Counted from the first letter of the stretch, positions 8,529-17,721 are shown. The stretch: 49,975 nt of DNA from Undibacterium umbellatum (GCF_014284125.1 NZ_JACOFX010000026.1:1-49975); one strand, 5' to 3'. Numbers and translations are program-made. The notes: generated by a model not told the origin, from the letters alone.

Positions 8529-10705
8529 ATACCGTAAATTCACCCACACGCAGGAATTTCCTGAAATCTACTCTGGTAGCCGGTGCCTGGGTATTGGGTA
8601 GTAGCAGTCTGCCCATGCTCGACAGCCTGGCGGCAGAGGGAAAAAACAAGGCCATATCTCCTTTCGATTTCTGGCTCAGCATGGATGCTAGCGGCCTGGT
8701 AACGGCTTACACCACAGTCACCAATCTGGGGCAGGGCACGCATGCAGCCATTGCCCAGATCGTCGCAGAAGAACTTGAAATGCCACTGGAAAATGTGCGC
8801 ATAGAACATGCACCCGTCATCAAACAATTCCATCGGCAATGGCCACCCGGTATCACGACTTTCGCCAGCGCCGGCTTCAATTCGGCACTGGCGACGATAG
8901 CACCAGCCTGCGCAGCAGCCAGACAGATGTTGCTGCAAGCTGCAGCCTTGCAATGGCAAGTCGATATCAAAGATTGCGTGGCTGGCAATGCACAAGTGGC
9001 TCATGCTGCCACAAGCCGCAGCATGCCCTATACCGCTTTGATCAAGGCAGCGGCGCTGCTGACGCCACCAGAAAAACCCGTGATCAAATCACCCAAGGAC
9101 TGGAAGGTGCTGGGGCAGTCAGCGCAACGCCCTGATATCCCGGCGCGGGTCGATGGTAGTGTCGTGTTCGGTATCGATGTGCAACGGCCCGGTACGCTCA
9201 TGGCCGCTGTCTTGCATGCACCGCGCTTTGGCAGCAGTTTGCAAAGTGTGAATGATAGCCCGGCGCTGGCCGTTAAAGGTGTACGCCAGGTCGTGCATCT
9301 GTCGAATGCCGTGGCGGTAGTCGCAGAGCGCTACTGGATCGCGCACAAGGCTATGCGATTGCTCAATCCAGTCTGGCAAGACGGTGCGCATGCCAGCATC
9401 AATACCGCAGAGATGCGCGATAGCTTGTTGAAAGCTGTCGCCGCCGGTGAGGGCAAGCCCTTTCCAGGCCCGAAAATACAAAAAGCTGAAGCGACCCAAA
9501 CGGCCATGGCTTCGGCCACTACTGTCATCGACACCAGCTTTGATGTCCCCTTCCTGGCGCATGCAGCCATGGAACCCTTGAATGCAACAGTCGAAGTCAC
9601 TGCAACAGGTGCGCAAATCTGGCTGTCCACACAAAGCCAGACTGATACGCAAAAAGGTGTGGCCAGGGCCCTGGGTTTGCAGTCTGAGCAAGTACAAGTC
9701 CATACTCAACACGTCGGTGGCGGTTTTGGCCGCAGGCTGGAACATGATTTTGCCATCGAGGCAGCATTGATCGCCAAGGCTGCCGGTGTCACTGTAAAAA
9801 CCGTCTGGTCGCGTGAAAATGATATGCGGGCTGGCTATTACCGGCCCATCACTGCGGCCCGCGTACAACTGGCACTGGATAAAGATCATTTGCCGCTGGC
9901 CTTGCGGCTTGATACCGCTGGACCATCGCTGCTGGAATATACGCGTGTCACGAATAGTCCGGCCAGTGAAGGTTTTGACTGGACCTTTATCATGGGCTGG
10001 TTTGGCAGCAGCTACAAATTCCCCTTGTTCGATACGCGCTGGACCAGGGTGGACTTTGGCGTGCCCTGTTCTTACTGGCGTTCGGTAGGCAATTCGCAAA
10101 ACTGTTTTTTCCTCGAACATACGCTGGAGCAGGCAGCACGCAAGGCAGGCATGGATAGCCTTGAATACCGCTGCCGCTTATTGCAGCATAATCCCAAGGC
10201 CATTGCTTTCGTCAATGCATTGGCGGAACGGGCAGGCTGGAGCAAGGCCTTGCCCAAAGGACATTACCGTGGCTTTGCCATGAATGGGGATGGCGACAAA
10301 TTATTCAGCGGCCATATCGTGGAAATTGCTGTCAATAAACCGGGACAATTCCGTCTCATTAAAATCACTGCTGGCATCAACCCCGGTGTGGTCGCCAATC
10401 CCAAGGCAGTCGAAGCGCAAATGATGGGCGGTACATTGTTCGGTTTATCAGCCGCCTTGTTTGGTGAAATCAGCTTCAAGGATGGGCAGGTGGAACAAGG
10501 TAATTTTGATGGCTATCCTCTGGTCACGCTGGCGCAGACACCCGTACTGGATGTGCTGGTCATCAGCACCGGCGATAAACCTGCGGGTGCAGGTGAAGAA
10601 GGCCCACCATCGATAGGCCCGGCGATTGCCAATGCCTTGCTGGCTGCCAGCGGCAAGCCAGTTACACGCCTGCCTTTGGTGCAGGCGGGCTGGAAGCTGG
10701 TGTAG
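8525..10705 (+). CDS. Tat-exported molybdenum-cofactor hydroxylase large subunit (IorB-like)
   Basis: 726 aa from ATG 8525 (overlapping the small-subunit stop, ATGA). Residues 7-12 form a twin-arginine motif (TRRNFLKS) followed by a hydrophobic stretch and a cleavage-like site, so the folded heterodimer with the small subunit is probably exported together. Family motifs include 'FLAHAAMEPLNATVEV', 'QHVGGGFGRRLEHDFAIEA' and the C-terminal 'GEEGPPSIGPAIANAL' carrying the catalytic Glu region. Enzymes of this two-subunit group oxidise aldehydes or N-heterocycles with water as oxygen source and need MCD-type cofactor. No accessory chaperone (XdhC-like) or cytochrome is adjacent, so cofactor insertion must be supplied from elsewhere. 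Substrate unknown. Confidence 0.92.
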   Translation: MNTVNSPTRRNFLKSTLVAGAWVLGSSSLPMLDSLAAEGKNKAISPFDFWLSMDASGLVTAYTTVTNLGQGTHAAIAQIVAEELEMPLENVRIEHAPVIKQFHRQWPPGITTFASAGFNSALATIAPACAAARQMLLQAAALQWQVDIKDCVAGNAQVAHAATSRSMPYTALIKAAALLTPPEKPVIKSPKDWKVLGQSAQRPDIPARVDGSVVFGIDVQRPGTLMAAVLHAPRFGSSLQSVNDSPALAVKGVRQVVHLSNAVAVVAERYWIAHKAMRLLNPVWQDGAHASINTAEMRDSLLKAVAAGEGKPFPGPKIQKAEATQTAMASATTVIDTSFDVPFLAHAAMEPLNATVEVTATGAQIWLSTQSQTDTQKGVARALGLQSEQVQVHTQHVGGGFGRRLEHDFAIEAALIAKAAGVTVKTVWSRENDMRAGYYRPITAARVQLALDKDHLPLALRLDTAGPSLLEYTRVTNSPASEGFDWTFIMGWFGSSYKFPLFDTRWTRVDFGVPCSYWRSVGNSQNCFFLEHTLEQAARKAGMDSLEYRCRLLQHNPKAIAFVNALAERAGWSKALPKGHYRGFAMNGDGDKLFSGHIVEIAVNKPGQFRLIKITAGINPGVVANPKAVEAQMMGGTLFGLSAALFGEISFKDGQVEQGNFDGYPLVTLAQTPVLDVLVISTGDKPAGAGEEGPPSIGPAIANALLAASGKPVTRLPLVQAGWKLV

Positions 10706-10794
10706 AGACATATTTTTCTGCTAATTTATTTTACTGCTGGTATTGTGAGGTCCTGGAAAAACAAATTTGAATTCACATTAATCCGGGAGACAAG

Positions 10795-11190
10795 ATGAAC
10801 ATAGCAAACTGGTGCGTATTAGCTGCATGTGTTTTACCAATAATGACGGTGGGCATAGCCAAAGCACATTCCGCGAAAATGCCGCGTGATGCAGGCCGGT
10901 ATGATAATAATAGTCCCAGGGAATGGGCCAAGGGCTTGAGTGGCTGGCAGCAGCGTGCCAATGCGGCGCAGCAAAATGGTTTCGAAGCCCTGCCGCTGTT
11001 CATTGCAGCCGTCATCCTGGCCCAGCAAGCCCACGCTGATCAGGCGCGCATAGATCAACTGGCAGTCTTGTTCATCGCCTTGCGCATTGTCTACACCATC
11101 ACCTATCTGATGAACCAGGGTACTTTGCGTACCCTGGTCTGGAGCGGTGGCCTGGCTACCAGTATCGCAATTTTGTTAATGGCGGCCTAG
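10795..11190 (+). CDS. MAPEG family membrane protein
   Basis: 131 aa with four predicted membrane helices. It matches the small bacterial MAPEG proteins (membrane-associated eicosanoid/glutathione metabolism): an N-terminal helix, the 'GWQQRANAAQQNGFEALPLFIAAVI' segment with the conserved R-x-x-x-A-x-x-N-x-x-E pattern, then 'LFIALRIVYTITYL'. Eukaryotic relatives are glutathione transferases; most short bacterial ones have no assigned reaction. The start is supported by GGGAGA about 6-11 bases upstream. It is a single gene, ending one base before the convergent TPR-methyltransferase gene. Confidence 0.88.
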   Translation: MNIANWCVLAACVLPIMTVGIAKAHSAKMPRDAGRYDNNSPREWAKGLSGWQQRANAAQQNGFEALPLFIAAVILAQQAHADQARIDQLAVLFIALRIVYTITYLMNQGTLRTLVWSGGLATSIAILLMAA

Positions 11191-11191
11191 T

Positions 11192-12700
11192 TTATTTTCT
11201 TATCATCACCAGGATATGGGCGAGTATGTCTTCGCCTTTGTCCTGGCGTGCGACTTGCTGGCTGGCGTCAGCAATGACAAAGCCGTGTAATCGCGCCAGG
11301 CGCTGTAGATAGGCATAGCTGTGTGCATAGCGTTGCGATGGGAGTAAAAGATAGTCAGCACTGTCGTCAGTCATTTCCACAGAAAATCCCAGCACAGCAC
11401 CTGCAGGCATGACACGGCTGGCGGCAGCAAATACCGGGTCAAGATCACCGATATACACAAACACATCGGCCGCAATGATAAGATCAAAATCCTGGTCTTG
11501 CAATTGCAGCCAGTCGCTTATTTCTGCACAATGCAATTCATCATATAAACCAGTATTTTTAGCCTTGGTCAGCATCTTTTCAGACAAGTCTATACCAGTC
11601 AGTTTGCTTGCCTGCGCCCGCAAATACGGGGCGCATAAACCTGTGCCGCAACCCAGGTCCAGGTAATTGCCGGGTTCTGCTTTGACATGTCTGTTGACGG
11701 CTTTGCTCAACAGGGCAGGCACTTGATAATGCAAGACCTCCAGCAAATGCTGGTCGAAATGCGTGGCGTACTGATCAAACAAGTCAGCGACATAGGCGGG
11801 TGGTGACATCACAGGAGTGTCAAACGCTCCCAATGCGGCCAGTGCATAATTGATTTGAGTCAATTCTGTCTCGTCGCTGCAATGTGCCGCTGCTGTTTGA
11901 TAAGCTTTGATGGCCGCATTGTCTTGCCCCATCTGGCGCAATGTATTGCCGTATTGCAGATGGGCTTTGGTATACGCAGGCTTGATTTTTATCGCCTCTT
12001 CAAAGCTATCGAGTGCGGCTGTCAGATGTTGTAGTTTTTGCAGACAGATACCACGGTTGCACCAGGCTTGTATGTGCCCAGGCTGTAAGCGCAAGACATC
12101 TTCATATCCGGCAATGGCATCTTCCTCAAGGCGCAAGCATTGCAGACTAAAAGAGCGGGCAAAAAGTAGTGCGATATCTTTCGGTTTTAGTTGCAGGGCT
12201 TCATCAAAATCCTGCAAGGCTTGCTCATGCTCGTCCATATCTTGTAGAGCGATACCACGGTTTAGCAAAGCTTCGGCATAACGTGGATTGAATTCCAGCG
12301 CTTTATCATAATTGTGCAAGGCAGCAGCCAGCTTGCCCAGGCTGCGCAGGGTATTGCCCCGGTTATTCCAGGCCATGGCGTAATCCGGTTTTAATAGCAA
12401 GGCTCGGTCATAACTGGCCAATGCTTCTTCTGCCAAGCCCAGGTCTTGCAATGCCGCACCCAGATTGCCATGGGCAATAGCTTGCTGCGCATCGACAATG
12501 ATAGCTTGGCGCAAACGGGTCACTGCCAGCTCGGCGTCGCCGCTCTGCCTGGCGATCACGCCCAGCAATTGCAGGGCATCAAAATGTTCAGGTTCTATTT
12601 TCAATACCTGTTGGTACAGGGTTTCTGCTGCATCGAGCCGACCTTGCTGATGGAGGGCGATTGCCTGCTGCAATATGTTGCTTATCTTTGTTGCGCTCAT
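11192..12700 (-). CDS. TPR-repeat protein fused to a SAM-dependent methyltransferase
   Basis: 502 aa. Residues ~1-275 are tandem tetratricopeptide repeats (e.g. 'AIAHGNLGAALQDLGLAEEA', 'YAMAWNNRGNTLRSLGKLAA', 'YAEALLNRGIALQDMDEHEQ'), a scaffold for protein binding. Residues ~300-500 form a class I methyltransferase with motif I 'YLDLGCGTGLCAPYL', 'LTGIDLSEKMLTKAK' and 'DFDLIIAADVFVYIGDL'. The substrate may be a protein or lipid intermediate held by the TPR half; this cannot be read from sequence. AGGAAA precedes the ATG. No signal peptide, so cytoplasmic. The gene reads divergently from the small membrane protein gene at 12741. Confidence 0.88.
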   Translation of the reverse strand: MSATKISNILQQAIALHQQGRLDAAETLYQQVLKIEPEHFDALQLLGVIARQSGDAELAVTRLRQAIIVDAQQAIAHGNLGAALQDLGLAEEALASYDRALLLKPDYAMAWNNRGNTLRSLGKLAAALHNYDKALEFNPRYAEALLNRGIALQDMDEHEQALQDFDEALQLKPKDIALLFARSFSLQCLRLEEDAIAGYEDVLRLQPGHIQAWCNRGICLQKLQHLTAALDSFEEAIKIKPAYTKAHLQYGNTLRQMGQDNAAIKAYQTAAAHCSDETELTQINYALAALGAFDTPVMSPPAYVADLFDQYATHFDQHLLEVLHYQVPALLSKAVNRHVKAEPGNYLDLGCGTGLCAPYLRAQASKLTGIDLSEKMLTKAKNTGLYDELHCAEISDWLQLQDQDFDLIIAADVFVYIGDLDPVFAAASRVMPAGAVLGFSVEMTDDSADYLLLPSQRYAHSYAYLQRLARLHGFVIADASQQVARQDKGEDILAHILVMIRK

Positions 12701-12740
12701 TTTCCTGTACTATCAGGGCTATTCTAAAAGGATGGATGTC

Positions 12741-13007
12741 ATGGACCAGCAAGAACTCTTGGAACTATTGTGGAGCCTGCTACCCTCACCCGCCTACCTG
12801 ATTGCCGCTTTTGCTTTTGGCTTGCTGGGTATGGCGGCGTTTTACTATGGCAGGAAGAAACCCAACAAGAGAGTCAAATGGCTGTCTGTGGGTTTGATGT
12901 TTTACCCCTACTTCATCGGTAGCGACATACGCATGCTGTATGGCACAGGCATCGCTTTTTGCATAGCCATTGCTGTCAGTATTTATTATCCAGCTACTCA
13001 CAATTAA
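12741..13007 (+). CDS. Small two-helix membrane protein, unknown function
   Basis: 88 aa starting MDQQELLELL, chosen at 12741 because AAGGA lies 9-13 bases upstream; the ATG at 12732 would have its purine run touching the start. It has two to three hydrophobic segments ('YLIAAFAFGLLGMAAFYYG', 'IAFCIAIAVSIYYP') separated by a basic loop (RKKPNKRVK), and a short polar N-terminus. No domain is recognised. The 3' end lies 5 bases before the convergent GNAT gene. Confidence 0.65.
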   Translation: MDQQELLELLWSLLPSPAYLIAAFAFGLLGMAAFYYGRKKPNKRVKWLSVGLMFYPYFIGSDIRMLYGTGIAFCIAIAVSIYYPATHN

Positions 13008-13012
13008 GCGCT

Positions 13013-13561
13013 TCAGTTCAGGATTTTCTCCATCTCTTCAAACTGCAGATTTTCAACCAGCATTTGTTCCTTGCCATTGTCGGAAGGGAAGGGTTTGAAG
13101 CGGCCTGTGCGGGCATAGCCTCGGCGTTCATAGTAAGCGATGAGTTCTTTCCGAACGCTGATGACGGTCATCCAGATTTTTTGAATACCCCATAATTCTT
13201 GCGCATATTGCTCTGCAGTTTTCATGAAATGCTTGCCTATGCCATTTCCCTGCAGCACAGGGCGCACGACAAACATGCCCAGGTAGGCAGCACCTTCGGT
13301 TTTTTCCAGGTTGACGCAGCCTATGATGTCATCGCCTTGCAGGCACAGCAGAATGACGGAATCCGGATTGGCGATCAGCTCGCGCACTTCAGGTGCAAAT
13401 ATGCGCGAGCCTTGCAACAAGTCTGCCTCTGTGGTCCAGCCCTGGCGGCTGCTGTCGCCACGGTAGGCGCTGTTCACCAGGGCTGCGATAATGTCCGCAT
13501 CAGCATCAACTGCTGGTCGAAAGCTGATGGCTGTTGTATTGCTTGAAATATTTTCTGTCAT
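13013..13561 (-). CDS. GNAT family N-acetyltransferase
   Basis: 182 aa, with a standard GNAT fold: 'ISFRPAVDADADIIAALVNSAY' (beta1-alpha1), 'DIIGCVNLEK', 'AYLGMFVVRPVLQGNGIGKHFMKTAEQYA' with the acetyl-CoA pyrophosphate loop Q-G-N-G-I-G, and 'MTVISVRKELIAYYERRGYARTG' (beta6, substrate side). It transfers an acetyl group from acetyl-CoA to a small-molecule amine or protein; the acceptor is unknown. Cytoplasmic single gene. Confidence 0.9.
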   Translation of the reverse strand: MTENISSNTTAISFRPAVDADADIIAALVNSAYRGDSSRQGWTTEADLLQGSRIFAPEVRELIANPDSVILLCLQGDDIIGCVNLEKTEGAAYLGMFVVRPVLQGNGIGKHFMKTAEQYAQELWGIQKIWMTVISVRKELIAYYERRGYARTGRFKPFPSDNGKEQMLVENLQFEEMEKILN

Positions 13562-13716
13562 ACGCTTCTATGTAGGAGAGGATTACTGGCTAGCTTTGGG
13601 CTGAAATAATAACATGTGTCTTTCTCACGCCAGAATCTGGCTTTGCCGATGCGAAAACCCCGTGTTAGCATGTCATGATTATATGAATTCCCGCCATCAG
13701 GAAATTTTGATTTTCG

Positions 13717-14223
13717 ATGAAAAAAGCGACTACCAGGGCAATATTGTTTGTCTGCATGGGTAATATCTGCCGTTCACCCAGTGCAGAAGGGGTATTTCGC
13801 GCCCATGCTGAAGCGGCGCGGCTGGATCTGCATATTGATTCTGCCGGTACCCATGCTTACCACGTAGGTGAGCCACCAGACTCACGCTCGCAGGAATTTG
13901 CCGCGCGCCGTGGCATAGACTTGTCGCAGCAAAGAGCCCGCAAGCTCAACAACGAAGATTTTGAAAAATTTGATTTGCTGCTGGCCATGGACAAAGAAAA
14001 CCTGGCCAGGATGAAGGCCGCCTGTCCGCCAGCGCAGCAGCACAAGCTGAAACTCATGATGGCCTATGCCAGTCAGAGTGACAGCGACATTGTGCCTGAC
14101 CCTTACTACGGTGGCCCGGACGGGTTTGACCAGGTCCTGGACTATATTCAGGATGCCAGTGCCGGGCTGGTCCTCGCCATACAGAAAGAAAGACAGCAAG
14201 AGATCACGAGGGAGGAAGGTTGA
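13717..14223 (+). CDS. Low-molecular-weight protein-tyrosine phosphatase
   Basis: 168 aa. The P-loop 'VCMGNICRSPSAEG' (C-x5-R-S) sits at residues ~12-25 and the general acid is the Asp in 'DIVPDPYYGG' (~126), both as in the active family. Such enzymes remove phosphate from tyrosine (or arginine) of proteins and often control exopolysaccharide kinases, but no polysaccharide genes are present here, so a housekeeping role is likely. Its stop (TGA 14221-14223) overlaps the ATG of the next small gene by one base, indicating translational coupling. Confidence 0.95.
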   Translation: MKKATTRAILFVCMGNICRSPSAEGVFRAHAEAARLDLHIDSAGTHAYHVGEPPDSRSQEFAARRGIDLSQQRARKLNNEDFEKFDLLLAMDKENLARMKAACPPAQQHKLKLMMAYASQSDSDIVPDPYYGGPDGFDQVLDYIQDASAGLVLAIQKERQQEITREEG

Positions 14224-14450
14224 TGCAAGCCCAGGATCTGGAGTTTGTCAGGAACTCCATACTCAGTTATTTGCAGGCACGTCCAAACAGTGCTGACACT
14301 GTAGAGGGGATACAGCAATTCTGGATACAATGGCGAGATGATGCTCTTCCCTTATCCGTGGTCTCAGGCATACTCGAAACTATGCGCAATGCTGGTGAAC
14401 TGGAGAGTGTGAACCTGGGTGGCCGTACGATCTGGCGTGCAGCACGCTGA
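14223..14450 (+). CDS. Small conserved-looking protein coupled to the phosphatase, unknown
   Basis: 75 aa starting at ATG 14223 with a very strong Shine-Dalgarno (GGAGGAAGG, 14211-14219) inside the phosphatase gene. It is soluble and predicted mostly helical ('FVRNSILSYLQARPNSADTV', 'VVSGILETMRNAGELESVNL'), ending in a basic 'GGRTIWRAAR'; the length and the terminal 'G-x-x-I-W' beta hairpin would suit a small winged-helix fold, but this is a guess. No named family is recognised. The 1-base overlap suggests joint expression with the phosphatase. Confidence 0.75.
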   Translation: MQAQDLEFVRNSILSYLQARPNSADTVEGIQQFWIQWRDDALPLSVVSGILETMRNAGELESVNLGGRTIWRAAR

Positions 14451-14459
14451 GTTGTGAGC

Positions 14460-15422
14460 ATGCCAGCCAGCCGTTTATTCTTTTTGTTGCTATGTGGTTT
14501 CACGCTGTTTTTCAGCTGGCCCGGTTTTGCCCAGAGCGGTAGTGAACTCGTCAAAATAGAAACAGTAAAAAAAGCCCACTCCCATGCTGTGCTGGCAAGT
14601 AATCATGGGCGCATGCCTGCGACGGTGACGCTGCAACTCAGCAGTTATAGCAATCTCGCATCCAGCCGGGCCTGGCCGATACAGGTGCAACTGGCCAGCG
14701 GGCAAAGCATGGAGCTGGTTGAAGTTTCGGCTGCCGACCAGCAGTTTGGCTATACCTTTGATTTTCAAAAGCATTATGTGCAGGGTGACCCCAGGGCGCA
14801 GCATGATGAGAATGTCAGTTATCGCATCCCCTTTATGGCAGACCAGGCATACCAGATCTTGCAATCGGCAGATGGCCCGCTGTTTTCGCACCACACCGTT
14901 GCCACCCGCTATGCGGTGGACATCAATATGCCCATGGGTACCACGGTCATTGCGGCACGGGCGGGTAGTGTGGTGGAAGTTGCCAGCGGCTTTAACGACA
15001 ATGGCAAGCCTGAACCTGAATTTTTTGACAAGGCTAATTATGTCCGCATCTTGCATGATGATGGTAGTTGGGCTGACTACTTCCATCTTATGCAGCATGC
15101 CATCCAGGTCCAGCCTGGCATGCGGGTAGACGCTGGCCATGTCCTCGGCCTGTCGGGTAATAGCGGATACTCGACCACGCCGCACCTGCATTTTCATGTG
15201 CAGGTGAACCAGAACGGCACCATCATTTCCCTGCCATTCCGCTTCCACAATAGCCACGATGGCATGTTTGCACCGCGTTACCAGAGCTGGCTCATCCCCG
15301 ATCAGCAGACTATCAATGCCAGCAATGCCAACAAAGGCAAGCCCCGGAAAACCCTGCGCGAATGCCTGCCAGCACGCAAGGCAGTGGATGATGCCGTGAT
15401 ACGTTGCCTGTCCAGTTCCTGA
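14460..15422 (+). CDS. Periplasmic M23 family peptidase (LytM-type)
   Basis: About 320 aa with a signal peptide (ends WPGFAQ). A beta-rich N-terminal domain (~25-130) precedes the M23 domain, whose zinc ligands appear in 'HHTVATRYAVDINMPMGT' (H...D) and the terminal 'PHLHFHVQV' (H-x-H). These enzymes cut peptide cross-links in peptidoglycan; with both motifs intact it should be a hydrolase rather than a regulatory LytM protein. Starts at ATG 14460 and GTG 14454 are both possible, neither with a good ribosome site; coupling to the preceding small gene (stop 14450) may explain that. Confidence 0.9.
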   Translation: MPASRLFFLLLCGFTLFFSWPGFAQSGSELVKIETVKKAHSHAVLASNHGRMPATVTLQLSSYSNLASSRAWPIQVQLASGQSMELVEVSAADQQFGYTFDFQKHYVQGDPRAQHDENVSYRIPFMADQAYQILQSADGPLFSHHTVATRYAVDINMPMGTTVIAARAGSVVEVASGFNDNGKPEPEFFDKANYVRILHDDGSWADYFHLMQHAIQVQPGMRVDAGHVLGLSGNSGYSTTPHLHFHVQVNQNGTIISLPFRFHNSHDGMFAPRYQSWLIPDQQTINASNANKGKPRKTLRECLPARKAVDDAVIRCLSSS

Positions 15423-15544
15423 ACCTGGTTTCTGAATCAGACTGCTTCGCCTGCCATGTCACTTAAGTGATGAAAGTCAATTTTGCAGTGATGGAAATCC
15501 AGTAGGCAAAATTTTCAGGCCTGTGGCGCTGATATACTGCATTC

Positions 15545-16696
15545 ATGGATACCACCAGCATGCATCTACCTGTCAAACCACCCTCAGCGCCAGGCTCCTG
15601 GCGGGCGGCTATCAAGGTATTGCTGTTGAATGTGTTTATCTGGACCACGCTCAGCCTGATCGGTGCATTGACTTCCCTCAATGATGATTTGCGAAAAGGA
15701 GTCCAGGGAGATTTCTGGCTGATTTTCTTAAGCTGGGGACGTTCAGCAATTGCTCTGGCCTTGCTCAGCTATATCCTGATGTATTGTTTGACGCGCTGGC
15801 CCTGGTTTTTCAGTAGTGCAAGGCATATTGCCCTTGGCTATGTCTTGCTCTTGTTCATCGTCTTGCCTGGGCAATTACTGTATGTAGGTAAGCTGTTCAC
15901 CCTGGATGGTCCGCACGATGTGAACTGGGGGAAAATTGAAGCAGAGCTGCAAGTCTTCGACAAGTTGGCAGCCTTGCTGCGCTTGTCTTCCATCAGTGCC
16001 GTGTATTTCGCCGTGGTTGCCATCAAGACCTGGCAGCAAAGCCAGGAGCGGGGCCGTGCCTGGGCGCTGGAAAGGGCAGATGCCCTGGCCTTGCGGCTGG
16101 AGCTGGAGCAGCAAAAATCCCTGGCCTTGCGGGCACAGCTGGAACCCCATTTCATGTTCAATGCCCTCAATGCCATCAGCGCCCTGGTGATTTCAGATAA
16201 TAAGGATGTCGCCCTGAATGGCATCCATGGCTTGAGCGAACTCTTGCGCTATGCCCTGGCGGCGGGGGACAAAAACTGGGTCAGGTTTTCTGAGGAGATG
16301 GCCTTTGTGCAGGATTATCTGGCCCTGCAACGCCTGCGTTATGGCGAGCGCCTGCATGTTGCCATCGAGGGAGTGGATGAACAGGTGCTGGCTTGTGATT
16401 GCCCACCCTTGCTATTGCAACCTCTCATAGAAAATGCCTTGCGCCATGATCTGGATTGCCACGAAGACGCCAGTGATATCCTGTGTCGTTTTGATTGCCA
16501 GTCCCAGAGCTTGCTGATACGAATCAGCAACCCTATTCATGGCGAGGCGGCTGCCAACCCCGGAGTCGGCCTGGGTTTGCGTAATACCCAGGCGCGCTTG
16601 CAATTGGCGTATGGAGATGCTGCCTCCTTGCAGACGGTGACCAGTGCTGGGCGCTTTGTTGTAACGATCAACATGCCAGTGCACAGACCAGCATGA
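15545..16696 (+). CDS. LytS-type sensor histidine kinase (pair 2)
   Basis: 383 aa, paralogue of the kinase at 6711-7856. About four N-terminal membrane helices precede a coiled linker ('ALALRLELEQQKSLALRAQL') and the kinase core with phospho-His in 'LEPHFMFNALNAISALVIS', 'QDYLALQRLRYGERL', N-box 'LIENALRHDLDCHED' and 'PGVGLGLRNTQARLQLAYG'. It should signal to the LytTR regulator 24 bases downstream. Because the RND efflux genes follow on the same strand, they are candidate targets. Stimulus unknown. Confidence 0.92.
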   Translation: MDTTSMHLPVKPPSAPGSWRAAIKVLLLNVFIWTTLSLIGALTSLNDDLRKGVQGDFWLIFLSWGRSAIALALLSYILMYCLTRWPWFFSSARHIALGYVLLLFIVLPGQLLYVGKLFTLDGPHDVNWGKIEAELQVFDKLAALLRLSSISAVYFAVVAIKTWQQSQERGRAWALERADALALRLELEQQKSLALRAQLEPHFMFNALNAISALVISDNKDVALNGIHGLSELLRYALAAGDKNWVRFSEEMAFVQDYLALQRLRYGERLHVAIEGVDEQVLACDCPPLLLQPLIENALRHDLDCHEDASDILCRFDCQSQSLLIRISNPIHGEAAANPGVGLGLRNTQARLQLAYGDAASLQTVTSAGRFVVTINMPVHRPA

Positions 16697-16720
16697 TAGC
16701 GTCAGAATGAAAGGGAATAC

Positions 16721-17494
16721 ATGACTGCCGCTATACGCAGCATCATCGTTGATGATGAAGAGCATGCCTGCATTACCTTGCGCTATGCGCTCAGCAAGTT
16801 TCCCGAATGGAGTGTGGTCGCCGAGTTGAAAAATGCCGCCACTGCCCGTGAATATCTGGCGCAACATACAGTTGATGTGGTGTTTCTCGATATACAGATG
16901 CCCAAAGAGTCAGGTCTGGAACTGGCCCGCAGCCTCCTGAATCACGACAAGCCGCCACTGATTATCTTTGTCACAGCCTACAATGCCCATGCCATTGATG
17001 CCTTTGACTTGCATGCACTGGATTACCTGCTCAAGCCCTTCAGCAGCGACAGATTTGCCAAAACCCTGTCCAGAGCCACAGAAATGCTGAGCCTGATCCG
17101 GCCCCCGGCGTATGGTCAGGCGATGGCGGCATGTCTGGCGACGGGTCTGCGTCCTGCTTACCTGCAACAAGTGATAGTCAGATCAGTTGGCGAGATGGAA
17201 AGTATTATGCTCTCTGAAGTCAATTGGGTGGGGGCAGCAGGCAATTATGTAGAGCTGCATCTGGACAAACGGGTGGTGTTGCACAGAGTAGCCATCAGCA
17301 AGCTGGAGGAATATCTCGATCCCCGTCAATTTATCCGCGTTCACCGGGGCTTCATCGTCAGGGCAGACCAGCCCGCCCATTTGCAGGCACTGGGAAATGG
17401 CGGCTATCAACTAAGACTGCGTAGTGGTGCCGAAGTGCCTGTCAGCAAGAATTATGTCGATGCAGTCCGCCAGTTATTGCTGGGCCCTGGCTGA
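16721..17494 (+). CDS. LytTR-family response regulator (pair 2)
   Basis: 257 aa, paralogue of the regulator at 5920-6714. The receiver has the acidic residues D11-D12, phospho-acceptor Asp57 in VVFLDIQMPKESG and 'DYLLKPF'. The LytTR domain contains 'VIVRSVGEMESIMLSEVNWV', 'GAAGNYVELH' and 'FIRVHRGFIVRADQ'. AAGGGA lies 7-12 bases before the ATG. It sits directly between its kinase gene and an RND adaptor gene, making local control of the efflux pump plausible but unproven. Confidence 0.93.
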   Translation: MTAAIRSIIVDDEEHACITLRYALSKFPEWSVVAELKNAATAREYLAQHTVDVVFLDIQMPKESGLELARSLLNHDKPPLIIFVTAYNAHAIDAFDLHALDYLLKPFSSDRFAKTLSRATEMLSLIRPPAYGQAMAACLATGLRPAYLQQVIVRSVGEMESIMLSEVNWVGAAGNYVELHLDKRVVLHRVAISKLEEYLDPRQFIRVHRGFIVRADQPAHLQALGNGGYQLRLRSGAEVPVSKNYVDAVRQLLLGPG

Positions 17495-17721
17495 ATCCAT
17501 GTCACGCTCGTGCAAAAAATTTCCTGCACTGGCCTGAACTAAGCACCGTTATCTGGGTCTGAATTCCCGTAATACAAGCAGTCGGTTTGCATTTCAAGCC
17601 GCCAAATCCGCATTTCATCCATAAAAAAGTGCACTTCAAAACCTGGGCGATTGAACTGGACAAGACTACAGGGAATACTCTCTCATCCAATTTCCCCATA
17701 TTGATAGCGACAGGGACCATT

